From contig UZAE01012011.1 of NCBI GenBank assembly GCA_900617975.1, positions 10,166 to 74,165 of the forward strand: a stretch of 64,000 nt of DNA, written 5' to 3'. The number at the start of each line of letters is the position of its first letter. Position 1 is the stretch's first letter. The notes below the pieces were generated by a model. It searched no databases. It saw nothing but the letters and a program-made list of their open reading frames with translations, and was not told where the DNA came from. The stretch is from Rodentolepis nana (lineage: Eukaryota; Platyhelminthes; Cestoda; Cyclophyllidea; Hymenolepididae). Positions 32,497-42,989 of this stretch are shown here, piece after piece. The translations under genes were made by a program, and so were the position numbers.

Positions 32497-34605
32497 TTAG
32501 TGTAGCGCTTTCTGGTTCTTCAATGCAATACATTGATCCTTTCTCATTTTTTGAATATTCACGGTATCTGAGGTAGTGGGCATATGTTCGTTCTGAGCTA
32601 ATTTCTTACCTTGATTGGTCAGTAAGCGAATCACTTCTTGTATCTTTGCCATTAAAACTGGTGTCAGGTGACCATTTGCATTTAAGCAACATTTTATGCA
32701 TTGCATCACTTTGGGCAATTTTCTCAGCGTTTCCGAGTTCAATTTTCCTGCTTGAATCGCATCCTTCAGTGCATCTAAAAGGAAAGACAGAAGAGTTTCC
32801 GTATCAGCATCTGGAATATCAATATGTGGCCTAGCTTTTTTTATTAATTTCTTCAAGTAAGCCACTAGGCAGCACAGCAGTTTATTGGGATCGATGCCCT
32901 TTGATTTTGAACCCAAATTACTTCGGATTTGATTCACTTTCTGGAGTAAACAACTCCCATCTTTCTGCTTTCCTAGTTCAATCCCAAGACATTGCATTAA
33001 CTTTGGGAGCTGCTGTTTAGTTCCTTCGTCGATTTTATCGCATCCAGTAACGGCTATCATAGCATCCAGTACGCACTTCACATGGTTGAAAAAATCCGAT
33101 TGCGGGAACTGAGTGCCAGGTTTATACTGATTTATAATGCCCTTTAAGCGGTGAAGTAGACATTTTAGAATCGGAGTTTCTACTAGTTTTCCGCTTCTTT
33201 CGGATATGGATGGATTTGCATCGATTTTCAGTATTTTCTTTTGATGTATTTTTGGTGTTGAATAGTTATATACGACTTCCATATGCTTGCGTAATTGAAT
33301 AACTTCTCGAAGCAATAGTTCAGCCGAACCCTCCTGCTTGTAGAGTTCATATTCCATACACTTCAGAAGGGCTAATATCGCTCGCATAGTCCTTGCATCC
33401 CCTTGGCAAGTTTGAACAAGGTCCTTAATACATTTCACAATGCAATGAAGAGTAGTTAATATGTTATTATTGACGAACTCAACTTCCGGTCGAATTTGTT
33501 GAATGTAAGCCTTTATTTTATTCATGATTGATACCAGCTCGGGAGTAGATTTGAGATAGTTAACATTATTTGATTGGTTGACATTAACACTTTGAACTTT
33601 TGTACATACTTTAGACTTTCGGCCATATTTCTTGCAGGCGTCTAGAGGAGCAGTCTGTTGGAACTCTGGAAAGGCATGGGAAGATTTTTTGGTTGAGCGT
33701 ACCGCTTGAAAAGTATTTGAAACAGGCTTTATGGTATAGATGTTTTCATTACTCCACCAACAATCTTGAAGCTCTTCTGGTTGTATGAAATCAATTTGTG
33801 TACTCATATTCTCAATTTCTGGAATTCGCTGAACCTCATTGGAACTTGCAATACTACCATTATTTTCGTTCTTATTCAATTTGAAAGGCTTTTTCAGTGA
33901 ATTCTCAACTACTATAATGTCTCCTATAATATTCTGATTGGTGGTCTGTTTCACTGGTCCCTTTGATTGCTTAAGCAAGCCTAAGACTTCTTTAATTTCT
34001 GAAACTATGGGCTTGTCTTTAAGCCCTTGCCGTTTCATTGAGGAATAAATATATTTCAGATGGTTCTCAATTTTATCGATTCTGAGATGTTTTGAGGAAT
34101 TTGACAGAGCAAAACTTCTTAAGATGGTTAAAATTAATCGCAATTGCGTTTCTGAATCCTCAATTTTAGGAGTCAGATCTTTGATATGCTTATTAAGATA
34201 ATTTATAGATTTATTGATATTAGCATTTTTAAGATACGTATTTTTAATATTGGCACTCTGTAATTTCGAAACGTCTGTTGAAATGGATTGTAATGACTCT
34301 GATATGTCGTTGATCTTTTCGCTTAGTTTCCTCACCGTATTTTGGAGATGTTGTAGGATTATGTCGTTGTGATTGACAAAAACACGATTCTTCGCATTCT
34401 GGAGGAGAACTTCTTCCATTTCTTGGATCTCCTGCAAAATCGGCGCTTCACTGATTATCGACTTTTGAAGTTGCTGTTGAGAGATATTCATTCCCCGACT
34501 GCTCTCGTTAATGCTTAATGCTAGTTGTGTTGTGGATTTTGGAACATAATTTGGCTTGACAACATTAGTTGTGTTCACTGAATGCATATAAATTTCGTCT
34601 TTCAT
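32497..34605 (-). CDS. Unknown 702-residue protein with three C-terminal helical repeats (cluster member 2)
   Basis: Single open exon beginning MKDEIYMHSV. Not recognised. Residues 50-210 look helical/coiled-coil (LQNTVRKLSEKINDISESLQ and similar). The C-terminal half holds three related repeats of about 90 residues, at roughly 356-443, 478-565 and 575-664. Each runs: a helix with K..I, an 'RP'/'KPG' turn, a helix of the form hxxhhxxhKxhh (HCIVKCIKDLVQ, NHVKCVLDAMIA, SFLLDALKDAIQ), then a helix with Lh.Ch (ILALLKCMEYEL, LPKLMQCLGIEL, LPKVMQCIKCCL). Cysteines recur at equivalent places. The 517-residue neighbour has one copy of the same repeat. No signal peptide or transmembrane segment. The function is unknown. 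Confidence 0.85.
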   Translation of the reverse strand: MKDEIYMHSVNTTNVVKPNYVPKSTTQLALSINESSRGMNISQQQLQKSIISEAPILQEIQEMEEVLLQNAKNRVFVNHNDIILQHLQNTVRKLSEKINDISESLQSISTDVSKLQSANIKNTYLKNANINKSINYLNKHIKDLTPKIEDSETQLRLILTILRSFALSNSSKHLRIDKIENHLKYIYSSMKRQGLKDKPIVSEIKEVLGLLKQSKGPVKQTTNQNIIGDIIVVENSLKKPFKLNKNENNGSIASSNEVQRIPEIENMSTQIDFIQPEELQDCWWSNENIYTIKPVSNTFQAVRSTKKSSHAFPEFQQTAPLDACKKYGRKSKVCTKVQSVNVNQSNNVNYLKSTPELVSIMNKIKAYIQQIRPEVEFVNNNILTTLHCIVKCIKDLVQTCQGDARTMRAILALLKCMEYELYKQEGSAELLLREVIQLRKHMEVVYNYSTPKIHQKKILKIDANPSISERSGKLVETPILKCLLHRLKGIINQYKPGTQFPQSDFFNHVKCVLDAMIAVTGCDKIDEGTKQQLPKLMQCLGIELGKQKDGSCLLQKVNQIRSNLGSKSKGIDPNKLLCCLVAYLKKLIKKARPHIDIPDADTETLLSFLLDALKDAIQAGKLNSETLRKLPKVMQCIKCCLNANGHLTPVLMAKIQEVIRLLTNQGKKLAQNEHMPTTSDTVNIQKMRKDQCIALKNQKALH

Positions 34606-36120
34606 TCGGGGTAAATGAGTGAAATAAAATGATGAAAGTGGTGAATATCAAAATTTAAAATGACAATAGCTGTCTACAACACGTGACTTCAACGCCTTTC
34701 AAATATTTCATGTTGAGAGAGAACATCGACAATACATTTTGGATAATAACTCAGACATACAGTAGGTCACTACTGCCATGATATAATGCGAGGATCTAAT
34801 ACATCTCAAAGACCGTATATGGGAGGTGAGACTTTCAAAAAAGAATGAAGAGAATTTTATTTCTATTTCCTCAGTGATCATTAAGTCATATCTAGCTTTC
34901 TTCTCTTGGCTGGTTTAAATCCATACGACTGGTTGTATACCGATGAGTCTAACTTTTGATCTCTAACCTAGCAGACACGGTTTTCGTCACTTAATTGAAA
35001 ATTAGAAACTTAAAGGGCTACTGTTAGTCTGATATTGACGTTATCAAGCTAATAGTGAAAACTACTCCATATTTTTAAATTGAAAATGACCGTATTCAGT
35101 GTACCTTAGTAAAGCCTGACTGACTCAGAAATCTCTATGGCCGATTCTCAAACATCTAGCTAGACTCCCTGAACCAGCTAAGCTATAGCCCCAGCTATGA
35201 AAGGGAACAGGCGTGTAGTACGGAGCACGTTTATTCAGTACGTATAGTGCGGATATAGTGTACACGCGGGGAGCTACTCATGATCAGGATGGGAGATTAG
35301 GTTAAACAAACAGAGGTTAATGATTGGTCACCGTTTGTACGGTCGCTGCACACAGAGTTGTACGCCGCACCTCCCAATCCTGGCGAGCAGACATGCAGGC
35401 ATACGATGACGCACACAGCGAAACGTGTCTCACAAGTGGATAGGAAATGAAGCGCGTGATCCGCCCGTTAATAAAGCACGCAACAGTCATAAGGTGGATA
35501 ATGGAACAGTTTGAATAAAGTGGTACTAGGACCCACAATGAATTAGATTTGAATGACATCCTCACATTGTTAAGTTTATTTCTTTGGCCTATCTAATAAG
35601 TTATAAACAGCACTATACTAAAATCTAATAGAGTTTTTTGAAATATATTGCGCTACTCTTCGAGATAACTTAACGCAATTATTAATTTCAATTTCCTGCA
35701 AGGCACTCGTGGATTCGAGTGAATTTGAATATATCATTGAACAAATTAAATGGTACTCTGAGAAGGGAAATAATTACTGGCTTCTCTCTAAGTTATTTTG
35801 CATCGATGCGCATGTTAGCGAGCTGTCTTACGATCTTTGCAAATGATATATTAAATCTAGTAGTACAACTACGATTCCATCTAAGTCTTGTGGCTAATTC
35901 CATACATTTTACCAATCTCTCTGCAATTATTATAGGACGGCAGTATGACCTAAAATGAAAATAAATCATTTAGTATTCAAATAAAGCGAAAATAAGATTA
36001 TCGAAATTAATGAACACGGAAATAGGAAGTTTCGCTTCTGTCACGGTGTTTGAGGAAATTTGTGCACTCTTTGAAGTCAATTTTATGTTGGCCGGCGACG
36101 CTTATTGTTGAGCAGAAAGG
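34606..36120. other. Spacer with a repeat R2 copy
   Basis: 1.5 kb between two cluster genes. It contains R2 copy 3 at about 35104-35438 and AT-rich sequence without a recognised gene. Open frames at 35317-35565 and 35719-35958 have no supporting features; the first lies largely within the repeat. Confidence 0.5.
35104..35438 (+). repeat. Interspersed repeat R2, copy 3
   Basis: Contains the same ordered blocks as the 17.5 and 18.2 kb copies (AAAGCCTGACTGACTCAGAA, AGCTAAGCTATAGCC, CATGATCAGGATGG, GATTGGTCACCGTTTGTACG, GCACCTCCCAATCCTGGC). It carries about 20 extra bases (CTGCACACAGAGTTGTACGC) after the GTACGGTCG block and lacks the nested insertion of copy 1. Confidence 0.75.
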
Positions 36121-36327
36121 TTATTTTATAACCGTCTGTAAGCACCCCGAGTAAGACGGTGTCATTTTCTGCTCTGTTCTACTCAGTATCTCCTTAATCT
36201 CATTAACCTGACAGATAACGTCACAATTTGAATTTAAGATGGCCCAAATTTGATACAATTTCCTGAGTAGACTTTCAACAGAATTCTCTTGAGTGCCTGA
36301 TAGTTCTTTGTCAAACTTCTGGACTAA
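36121..36327 (-). pseudogene. Possible decayed or cryptic coding fragment downstream of the 517-residue gene
   Basis: A 69-codon minus-strand stretch, open between a TAG and a TAA, reading KFDKELSGTQENSVESLLRK, a helical middle and an end near CDVICQVNEIKEILSR. Its helical, Cys-containing style resembles the repeats of the neighbouring genes, and the gap between it and the 517-residue gene contains further short protein-like frames broken by stops. No start codon, so it may be a remnant of another family member or an unannotated exon. Weak evidence. Confidence 0.3.
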
Positions 36328-36491
36328 CTAATGAAATTTAACCATAACCAAAACAGCTGACGAGTTCACAAAATTATCCGGGGGCTCTAGGTAAACACTG
36401 TTCATTTTGATATCTCGTATGAGATTTGGCATCATCAATAGTTCTTGATGAGACGGGATTTAACGTATTGGGCATTCTTTCTTCATTTGGA

Positions 36492-38045
36492 TTATTGGAG
36501 ACTGCTGGGGGGATGCACTAGTTTTGTTTTAATAATTTCCATTACATTTCGAATATTTGCATCCAAAGGGTAAGAGAGATTACCCTGTTGTTGAAATTCA
36601 TCATCTATATAACACAAAATTTGTCCAGTTTTCACCAAGTTTTCCTGGTTGATGCACCCATTCTGCAAAATTCCCCCCAATACATCAATCAAGTAACGTA
36701 ATTCTCCTAATACATCACTTGTTTCTGACATTGATGGATTTGGATTAAATGATCGAATAGCCGACTTTAATTGTGCAATCAGGCTACGAAGTCGGGGAGT
36801 GGATTTGACATTTTGGGCTAAGTTACCATTTTGTTTTTCTACTTGGCAGCGCTTTAGGGTCTCCAAAATTGAAATGATCTCCTCCAATAATAACATAACT
36901 TCTTTTCGATAATTATTGTCAAACCCTAGTGTTTGAGCCTTTTGGGGAGTAGTTCTTGAAGTTTGCAAAATATTAGTAGTTGAGACGGAGGGCTCCTCTT
37001 CTGTGGTATTTGAAGCTAGATGTTGTGATAACTCATCCGGATTTTCGTTCAAATCATTTTCTAATAAAATCCGTAGTTGTTCTAAAAAATAAGTAACCCT
37101 TTCCTGAGCTGCATTGCATTTATCTCCTGACATCATCAATTGCATATTTAATAAGATATTTAATTCTTGCTCATCCACGTTGGCTTGAGTATCAATGCAA
37201 TTATCATCCCTCGTGCCATTTGTGACTTCGTCAACCAGAGGCTTTAGTGATTCCTCTTTGTCCAAAATGAGATTGCTAACATCCTCATTTGGATTGTTAC
37301 TTTGCTCCGTGCCTTTGTTCAAACATTGTGTCGGTTGGAATTTATTAGGTAACTGACTCCCAATTCCATCTACTTCGTTACCACGTTTCGAAACAGAAGC
37401 ACCAACATTACAGTGTGATTTAACCGTTTGTTCCAGTTCATTGAGCTGATCCTTCATAACCTGAATTTTTTTAGTAACTTCATTTTGTTGTAGAGAGGAT
37501 TCCGTAATAGACCTGTCCTCTTTTTCCTTCTTGCCAGTTCTGTTCAAGTAAATCTGTCCTAATGGATTTGTTTTTCCCTTTTCATTGAGACATCCATTGT
37601 CTAGGGGTGAATTTGCCCTCCGAAATTCATTTCCTTGTTTGCCATTTGCTACCAAACCTTTTCCTCCAGTGTTTCCAAAACCGGCTGCTTTAGTAAATAT
37701 TTTACTTGCTTTTTGAAATCGCTTGGAAATCTGAGCAGCTTTTATTTTTTTGCCAAGTGATTGATATTTTAGTGAAACATTTTTAACTGGAGAGATGCTA
37801 TTCTGGCCTTTGGTGGGCACTGGAGATTGCATACAAGTATCGCGGGAGCTAAGTGAGGCAGTGTATGCATCGCTTTCTGAACAGGGTTTTGGATTTGTTA
37901 AATCGACACTGACTTCAGTAGGCGTGTCGCAGCTCCTTTCAGACTTTAGGCGCGAATCAGCTTTCCAGTCTTTCCTGTTAAGTTTATTTGATTTAGATTT
38001 TCCCTTTTGTTTAACAACTTTACGGCCTTTGATGTTAAGAGGCAT
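36492..38045 (-). CDS. Unknown 517-residue protein with one C-terminal helical repeat (cluster member 3)
   Basis: Single open exon with ATG. Not recognised. The N-terminus is strongly basic (Lys/Arg-rich over the first 35 residues, and KKIKAAQISKRFQKASKIF near 99-117), which could be a nuclear or nucleic-acid-binding signal; that is inference. Residues 185-210 form a short coiled-coil-like helix. Residues 418-508 match the repeat of the 702-residue neighbour, starting from the shared KSTPxL (NVKSTPRLRSLIAQLKSAIR here, NYLKSTPELVSIMNKIKAYI there). The gene lies divergently to the 616-residue gene 1.4 kb away. No signal peptide or membrane segment. Function unknown. Confidence 0.82.
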   Translation of the reverse strand: MPLNIKGRKVVKQKGKSKSNKLNRKDWKADSRLKSERSCDTPTEVSVDLTNPKPCSESDAYTASLSSRDTCMQSPVPTKGQNSISPVKNVSLKYQSLGKKIKAAQISKRFQKASKIFTKAAGFGNTGGKGLVANGKQGNEFRRANSPLDNGCLNEKGKTNPLGQIYLNRTGKKEKEDRSITESSLQQNEVTKKIQVMKDQLNELEQTVKSHCNVGASVSKRGNEVDGIGSQLPNKFQPTQCLNKGTEQSNNPNEDVSNLILDKEESLKPLVDEVTNGTRDDNCIDTQANVDEQELNILLNMQLMMSGDKCNAAQERVTYFLEQLRILLENDLNENPDELSQHLASNTTEEEPSVSTTNILQTSRTTPQKAQTLGFDNNYRKEVMLLLEEIISILETLKRCQVEKQNGNLAQNVKSTPRLRSLIAQLKSAIRSFNPNPSMSETSDVLGELRYLIDVLGGILQNGCINQENLVKTGQILCYIDDEFQQQGNLSYPLDANIRNVMEIIKTKLVHPPSSLQ

Positions 38046-39468
38046 TTATTTTTCCTTGTCTGAAGATACCACCCACTGTTTCAGATCTTTTGAGACCACG
38101 CTAGTAGCGTTGTTTAGTAATATAAGGTCATCTGATCGATTAAACGTGCCAATCACATTGTTTTAACGGGATTCAGTCAAAATCCTGATATTAACTTAAT
38201 GTCTCTTATATTCGCATAGTACATGCTAGAAAAACTAAATCTACAGATTATCTACCTTTGGTAGAGTCCAAATTGCTTCTGTTGCGGCTGAATCAGACCC
38301 ATACCGGAAGTTTACACCCAAAATCCTTTAACGGTATTAGAATTGTACTGATTATTAATGGTAGTACAATGGGACAAGGATTGAGGAACATCGAAATGCT
38401 CAAAGCCCAGGCAGCTTGTTTTTTCTTGCGAGATCATCTGGGCTTCTCGATAGTATTCGTGATCGCATGACTCTGTTTGGCTACATTTCAATATTTTTTT
38501 TCAAATAGCAATCATTTTGATAGTTATCATTAGCCCTTTAGTTGACTTGGGCTTCACAGAAGGGAGGAACATTAAAGTGAAAAAAATTCGATAGGGGAAA
38601 AGAAGATCGATTCACAGATGCAAAAGAGACAGATAGATACAAAGGCAGAGAAAAGGCTAGATGAGTACTGTGAAAGGGGCTGAATATGACATACAGTGGG
38701 GTCATGGTAATTTGAAGTCAGAAGTCAACTGCCAGTTAATAGACTTTTTTGGCGTATGAGTCCTTTTGATACTGGGTATGAGTGGCCAACCCCACCCCTC
38801 TCCTTCCCTCTCGTCCCTCTGTAGTCGAGTGCACCTCGTTTGTTTATCTAAGCGTTTGCAAGTGGTGCAATATTATATGATGTAAACTGAATACAATGAG
38901 TTCCCTAGGAGGAGTTTTCTTGGCTTCTTACGTAGTTAAAAATATGTGACAGGAGGAATTCCTCCTTACTTTACAATAGGTGCATACGTCGAAAATGGAC
39001 ATCATTATTTTGAAGCTTCAATCCACACCAGAATAAGCTAATAACCATTTGAAATAAACAATTGTGGGAAAATAAATTTTAAATTTCAACGGGAAAATTA
39101 GTTAAGCAAGAGGAAAAGCTTACTTAGCGAGGGAATTTGCAAATCTTTAAAAAATAACAGAGATTAGGTAAAAGTCACAATATATGTAGTGCTCTATATG
39201 AAATATTATGGGAACATTTCTAAACACATTTCAGTAAATAAAGACTAAGGTGGCCCCAGCAAAACACTGGAAAGGAAGGACGAATAGTTTTAAACGAATA
39301 GCAGATAATTTTATTTCATTTAGAAAATAAATATTTTCCCCCTAAGATCTTATAAGTATGGAAATTTCATGTTCGAAAAGATTTTCACGTGTTATTTAGC
39401 GTTATTGATCGACATGCATTGTCGTGTACCTCATGTGAAAGCGTGGTTCCTGCGAATAAGGCCGTCGA
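38046..39468. other. Divergent intergenic region between two cluster genes
   Basis: 1.4 kb between a minus-strand and a plus-strand gene of the cluster, so it should hold both promoters. It contains an R1 repeat copy at about 38512-38762. No promoter motif could be assigned with confidence. Confidence 0.5.
38512..38762 (-). repeat. Interspersed repeat R1, copy A
   Basis: In reverse orientation it reads GTTGACTTCTGACTTC, CACTGTATGTCATATTC, TACTCAT, then TTGATGTTCCTCCCTTCTGTG and AGTCAACTAAAGGGCTAATG, the same order as copies at 42.0, 50.5 and 53.4 kb. No open frame of its own. Confidence 0.7.
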
Positions 39469-41319
39469 ATGTCGCGTTATGACCCCCCTCACAAAAAAAA
39501 TTCCAGAAAACATAAACCCAAGGATTCCTCACCTATTCGAGCATCTCATCCACCCCTCAGCTCCCACAGAAGACCTTTAATCCTCACAAAATGCGATCAG
39601 GAAATTACCTCCCCTCTCTGTGTTGCTGAGGGCATAAGTGATAATGATAGAAGTGAGGCCTCAGACGCTACTATCTCCATAGAAAGGTCTAATGATTTAC
39701 CCATTAATTCTTGTGTGTCTCTAATCTCTCAAGCTCGAATTAATTCGCGAGCCCAGATCAACACGAATTACATATCTAAACAGGGTACTTGCATGTGTTG
39801 TGACCCATCAAGTATCGATAAATGTACAGAACTTGAGGCGATGCGTCGAGGGTTAGCTCGGATTCAAGCTGGTCACGGACGTCCATCTGATTTCCTACCC
39901 GATAAACAAGACTCTCCGGTTGATCCATATATCAAAAATAGTCTTGAAGATATTCGACGCAGTATTATGGAAGTAAAGGAGACGAAACAGAATGTTATTG
40001 GGAATGGAACCGCAGAGACTCAGCTAGCCGGTCAGACAAATCCAACCAGTGCAGACTATGCTAGCTCTGGTCAAGACAGTCATGTAATGATCACACTTCA
40101 TGAAATCCGTAATGGTATTCAAAACCTAACAAGAGCAATAGAAGGCGTTCATGTGGGAACGAGAGCAAATCCTAATGCAAAACCTGAGGATGCTCCTGTT
40201 ATTGAAGCTTTAGGAGAGATTCAGAGAAGTTTGCGCACTCTTTTGGGTTTTCCGGAACATTTACCTTATGAACAAGCAGAAAAGCATGAGAATCACACAG
40301 TTATGGGTGCTATCAATGCAATTCGAACGAGTATTAGGCAGTTAGAAACTGGAGCACATGACGATATTGGAAGACAGCAGGCTGGTGAACTTGCTGAAGC
40401 AATAAGTGAAATTCGACATAGTGTTCGAGCTATGGCAGGACATTCACCAATAACTGATGATGAAACTACTCACGAAAAGTCAGAGTTAACCGTAGACAAG
40501 GTGACAGACACGATGACAAAGAACTTTGAAGAATTACAGAAAAGTCTTGAGAAGATATCGGAGCTGTTGATGCACGAAAATGGAGATGGCAAATTTCAAC
40601 TAGACAAAGAGAAATGTAAAAGGGAAAAGAAGGAGAAAAAGAAGAAACACAAGAGGTGCAGAAGTATGTCGGATAGTGAAAGTGAAGACATCTGTACTGA
40701 TTCCGACAGTGATCGAGAATGTTGTAAGGATTCCCATCGATTTGGGAAGACTTGTGATAAAATCATTGACTTTCTGATCTCAAATGAGAAGAAGAGTGGT
40801 ACTTATCCTCAAATTCAACTCTTGATGCCGAACCAGCCCCCAAGATTTATATCTCCAATGTTCCGGCCTCCACCTAGACCCCAAATGGCTTTACCACCCC
40901 CACCACCACAGCCAAACCATGTACCTCCACAAATGTACTCTCCGTATTCCTGCCATTTTCCATCACCCCAGGTACCTGCAGGACCAAATGCTTATCAATC
41001 AAATATTTGCAACCGGTATCAGTTCAAGCAGCAACCACAAATGGAGGTAAGAGAAGTATCTCCTGAAGTGAACCTACCACCACCACCGCCACTGCATGGT
41101 ATTGCTGTTCCTCAGATGAACACTGTTCAGTCACAAGATTTTGCTGAATGTCCTAAAGAGAACACCAAACAACCTATTTTGTTCAAAGCTACAGTTATTG
41201 ATGACAAGGCAACTCCTGACATTGTTTCGCGTAGCTTTATAGGTAGTGTTGAGGCTGATGAAAATGGTAGTGGAAAGAATTCAGATCGAAAATTCATCTG
41301 CACACCTGTTAATTGGTGA
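39469..41319 (+). CDS. Unknown 616-residue protein with 'EIRxSI' repeats and Pro-rich C-terminus (cluster member 4)
   Basis: Single open exon; ATG TCG CGT start. Six helical motifs of the family type lie at about residues 154-170 (IKNSLEDIRRSIMEVKE), 206-222, 244-260, 278-295 (VMGAINAIRTSIRQLET), 308-324 (LAEAISEIRHSVRAMAG) and 350-366. A Lys-rich stretch follows (around 383-397: KREKKEKKKKHKR), then an acidic Ser/Asp segment, then Pro-rich runs at 456-545 including a YSPYSCHFPSP segment that parallels APYCRFSLPS in the 450-residue neighbour. The C-terminus, SRSFIGSVE then RKFICTPVNW, carries the same SF[VI]G...F.C pattern as two other cluster proteins. Not recognised; the 616- and 450-residue genes look like diverged tandem duplicates. 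Confidence 0.85.
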   Translation: MSRYDPPHKKNSRKHKPKDSSPIRASHPPLSSHRRPLILTKCDQEITSPLCVAEGISDNDRSEASDATISIERSNDLPINSCVSLISQARINSRAQINTNYISKQGTCMCCDPSSIDKCTELEAMRRGLARIQAGHGRPSDFLPDKQDSPVDPYIKNSLEDIRRSIMEVKETKQNVIGNGTAETQLAGQTNPTSADYASSGQDSHVMITLHEIRNGIQNLTRAIEGVHVGTRANPNAKPEDAPVIEALGEIQRSLRTLLGFPEHLPYEQAEKHENHTVMGAINAIRTSIRQLETGAHDDIGRQQAGELAEAISEIRHSVRAMAGHSPITDDETTHEKSELTVDKVTDTMTKNFEELQKSLEKISELLMHENGDGKFQLDKEKCKREKKEKKKKHKRCRSMSDSESEDICTDSDSDRECCKDSHRFGKTCDKIIDFLISNEKKSGTYPQIQLLMPNQPPRFISPMFRPPPRPQMALPPPPPQPNHVPPQMYSPYSCHFPSPQVPAGPNAYQSNICNRYQFKQQPQMEVREVSPEVNLPPPPPLHGIAVPQMNTVQSQDFAECPKENTKQPILFKATVIDDKATPDIVSRSFIGSVEADENGSGKNSDRKFICTPVNW

Positions 41320-41934
41320 TATTTCATTTCACATAATTATACACAATTGCCTTTCATTTGATTCACTGTGTCTTATCAAATATATTAAGATTTCAGTAAG
41401 ATGTGTAATATAAATTTGAACTTTCTTTAATATATCTGGACATTTAGAAAGTTTGCTGTTACATGTGTTAGTATTAAAAAATTGTAGTTATAGCTAGAAT
41501 TAGGATATTCACAACTTTACAGTTTGTTAAAACGTGCATATGTAACTGCCTCACCCAAGATATCAGTGTTTCGACAGCAAAGGCAACACAAATTTAAATA
41601 ACAAAATATGAAAATCCTCGTAAGGTGGTGCACTGTAAAGAAAGAGAAGGTAGCGGTAGGTGACAATGAAGTACGTAGAAAATGACAATAGTGAGGGCTC
41701 GGTATTGAGCTCCTCCCGAAGCACATAAATTTGGTACATGAAAAAAAATAAATTACGAATAGCTCAAAAAACGTTCGGGAGCTAATCTACATAAATGGCA
41801 GTGTATTTTACGAAGATTGAAAATGTAAACTCTTGAGACATTCCCATCACTTCTATTGACCATGTTCCAATTATAGCTAAAAAATGTCCCCTACCAAAAT
41901 AATGATAACATATCGTTGCACCAGCAACATATAT

Positions 41935-42095
41935 TTCTGAGCCTTTGTGTCTGTTTCTTTTACATCTTTGAAACACCCTTCTATTCACCCTCCTGTATTC
42001 TTCTTACTTTGATGTTCCTCCTCCCCTCTGTGAAGCCCGAAGTCAACTAATGGGCTAATGATAACTATCAAAACGCCTGCCATTTGTTATAAATT
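41935..42095 (+). repeat. Interspersed repeat R1, copy B (3' part)
   Basis: Ends AGTCAACTAATGGGCTAATG, then AACTATCAAAACGCCTGCCA and TTTGTTATAAATT, matching the tail of the copy at 53.5 kb. It abuts exactly the outer end of the left inverted-repeat arm. Confidence 0.7.
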
Positions 42096-42989
42096 ATTTA
42101 TGGTTACTTATTCACAGGGATTGTATATTTGTTAAAATGCACCAACTTGGAAGTCATTGTCCTGAGTAATTTAGATCCACATACCATTGTTGAGTTCCGG
42201 AGTTTGGTAACTATTTTTGAGGCAAACTAGTTTCTAGTGGTGCCCAGCATACTTTATTCACCACCTCTGACTATTTCACAATGTGGAATGGAAAAGGTAA
42301 TTGGTTCTTCAACACATAGTGGATGGCTCAAATCTATGTTAAATTTTTTCCATCTTTCCGATGAAATGAAGTACCCCTTCTGCAAAGGTTTGAGTAAAAC
42401 GTGACCTCCGTTGCTTCGAGCCTATCCAAACCACCGTATCTTCTTGTCCTCCTCAAAATTCTACTCAATCACCTGTGACACCTATCTCTGCTAAAGTGGC
42501 TGCTACTGTAACTAGTCCACACGGCTAACAATGGCATGAAATTGTACCTACTAGTCAGAGATAGTTTAAAAGTAATGAGGCTTCCGAACCCCACGATATC
42601 CATTATACTCAAAGTCGCATCTGCCCGACTTGACTCCGAACCTACAGCATCCGTTCATCAATCAGTCCCATATTCTTAAGCAGTTGGCTCCATTAAATGA
42701 CGGATAGAAAGAATCGGAGGAAATCTTTCACAGTAAACCTATTTACCTCCTAATAGAATAGTGCCAGAAGTGCTTGCACAAAATGCTTCCGAGGTTACAC
42801 TCATCATTGGGATCTTGTATACTCTCAAACTAGAGTTTCATAATTTTACGTCGATTTCAGTTTTCCTGGACCCACCCGAGAAATAGCATATATAAGCTTC
42901 TGTAATTCGTATTAAAAGTGGCCTGAGGTTAGATTCATTGATTCGGTCACAAATGATGTCGATACTGATCGTCTTCGCAGGTATTCATT
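42096..42989 (+). repeat. Left arm of an 894-bp perfect inverted repeat
   Basis: Reverse complement of 48052-48945; wherever I compared the two arms base by base they were identical, and the arms are equal in length (894 bp). The arm contains short protein-like frames broken by stops, one Thr/Ser-rich (TVSSCPPQNSTQSPVTPISA), suggesting decayed coding sequence. It lies between cluster members 4 and 5. Confidence 0.9.
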
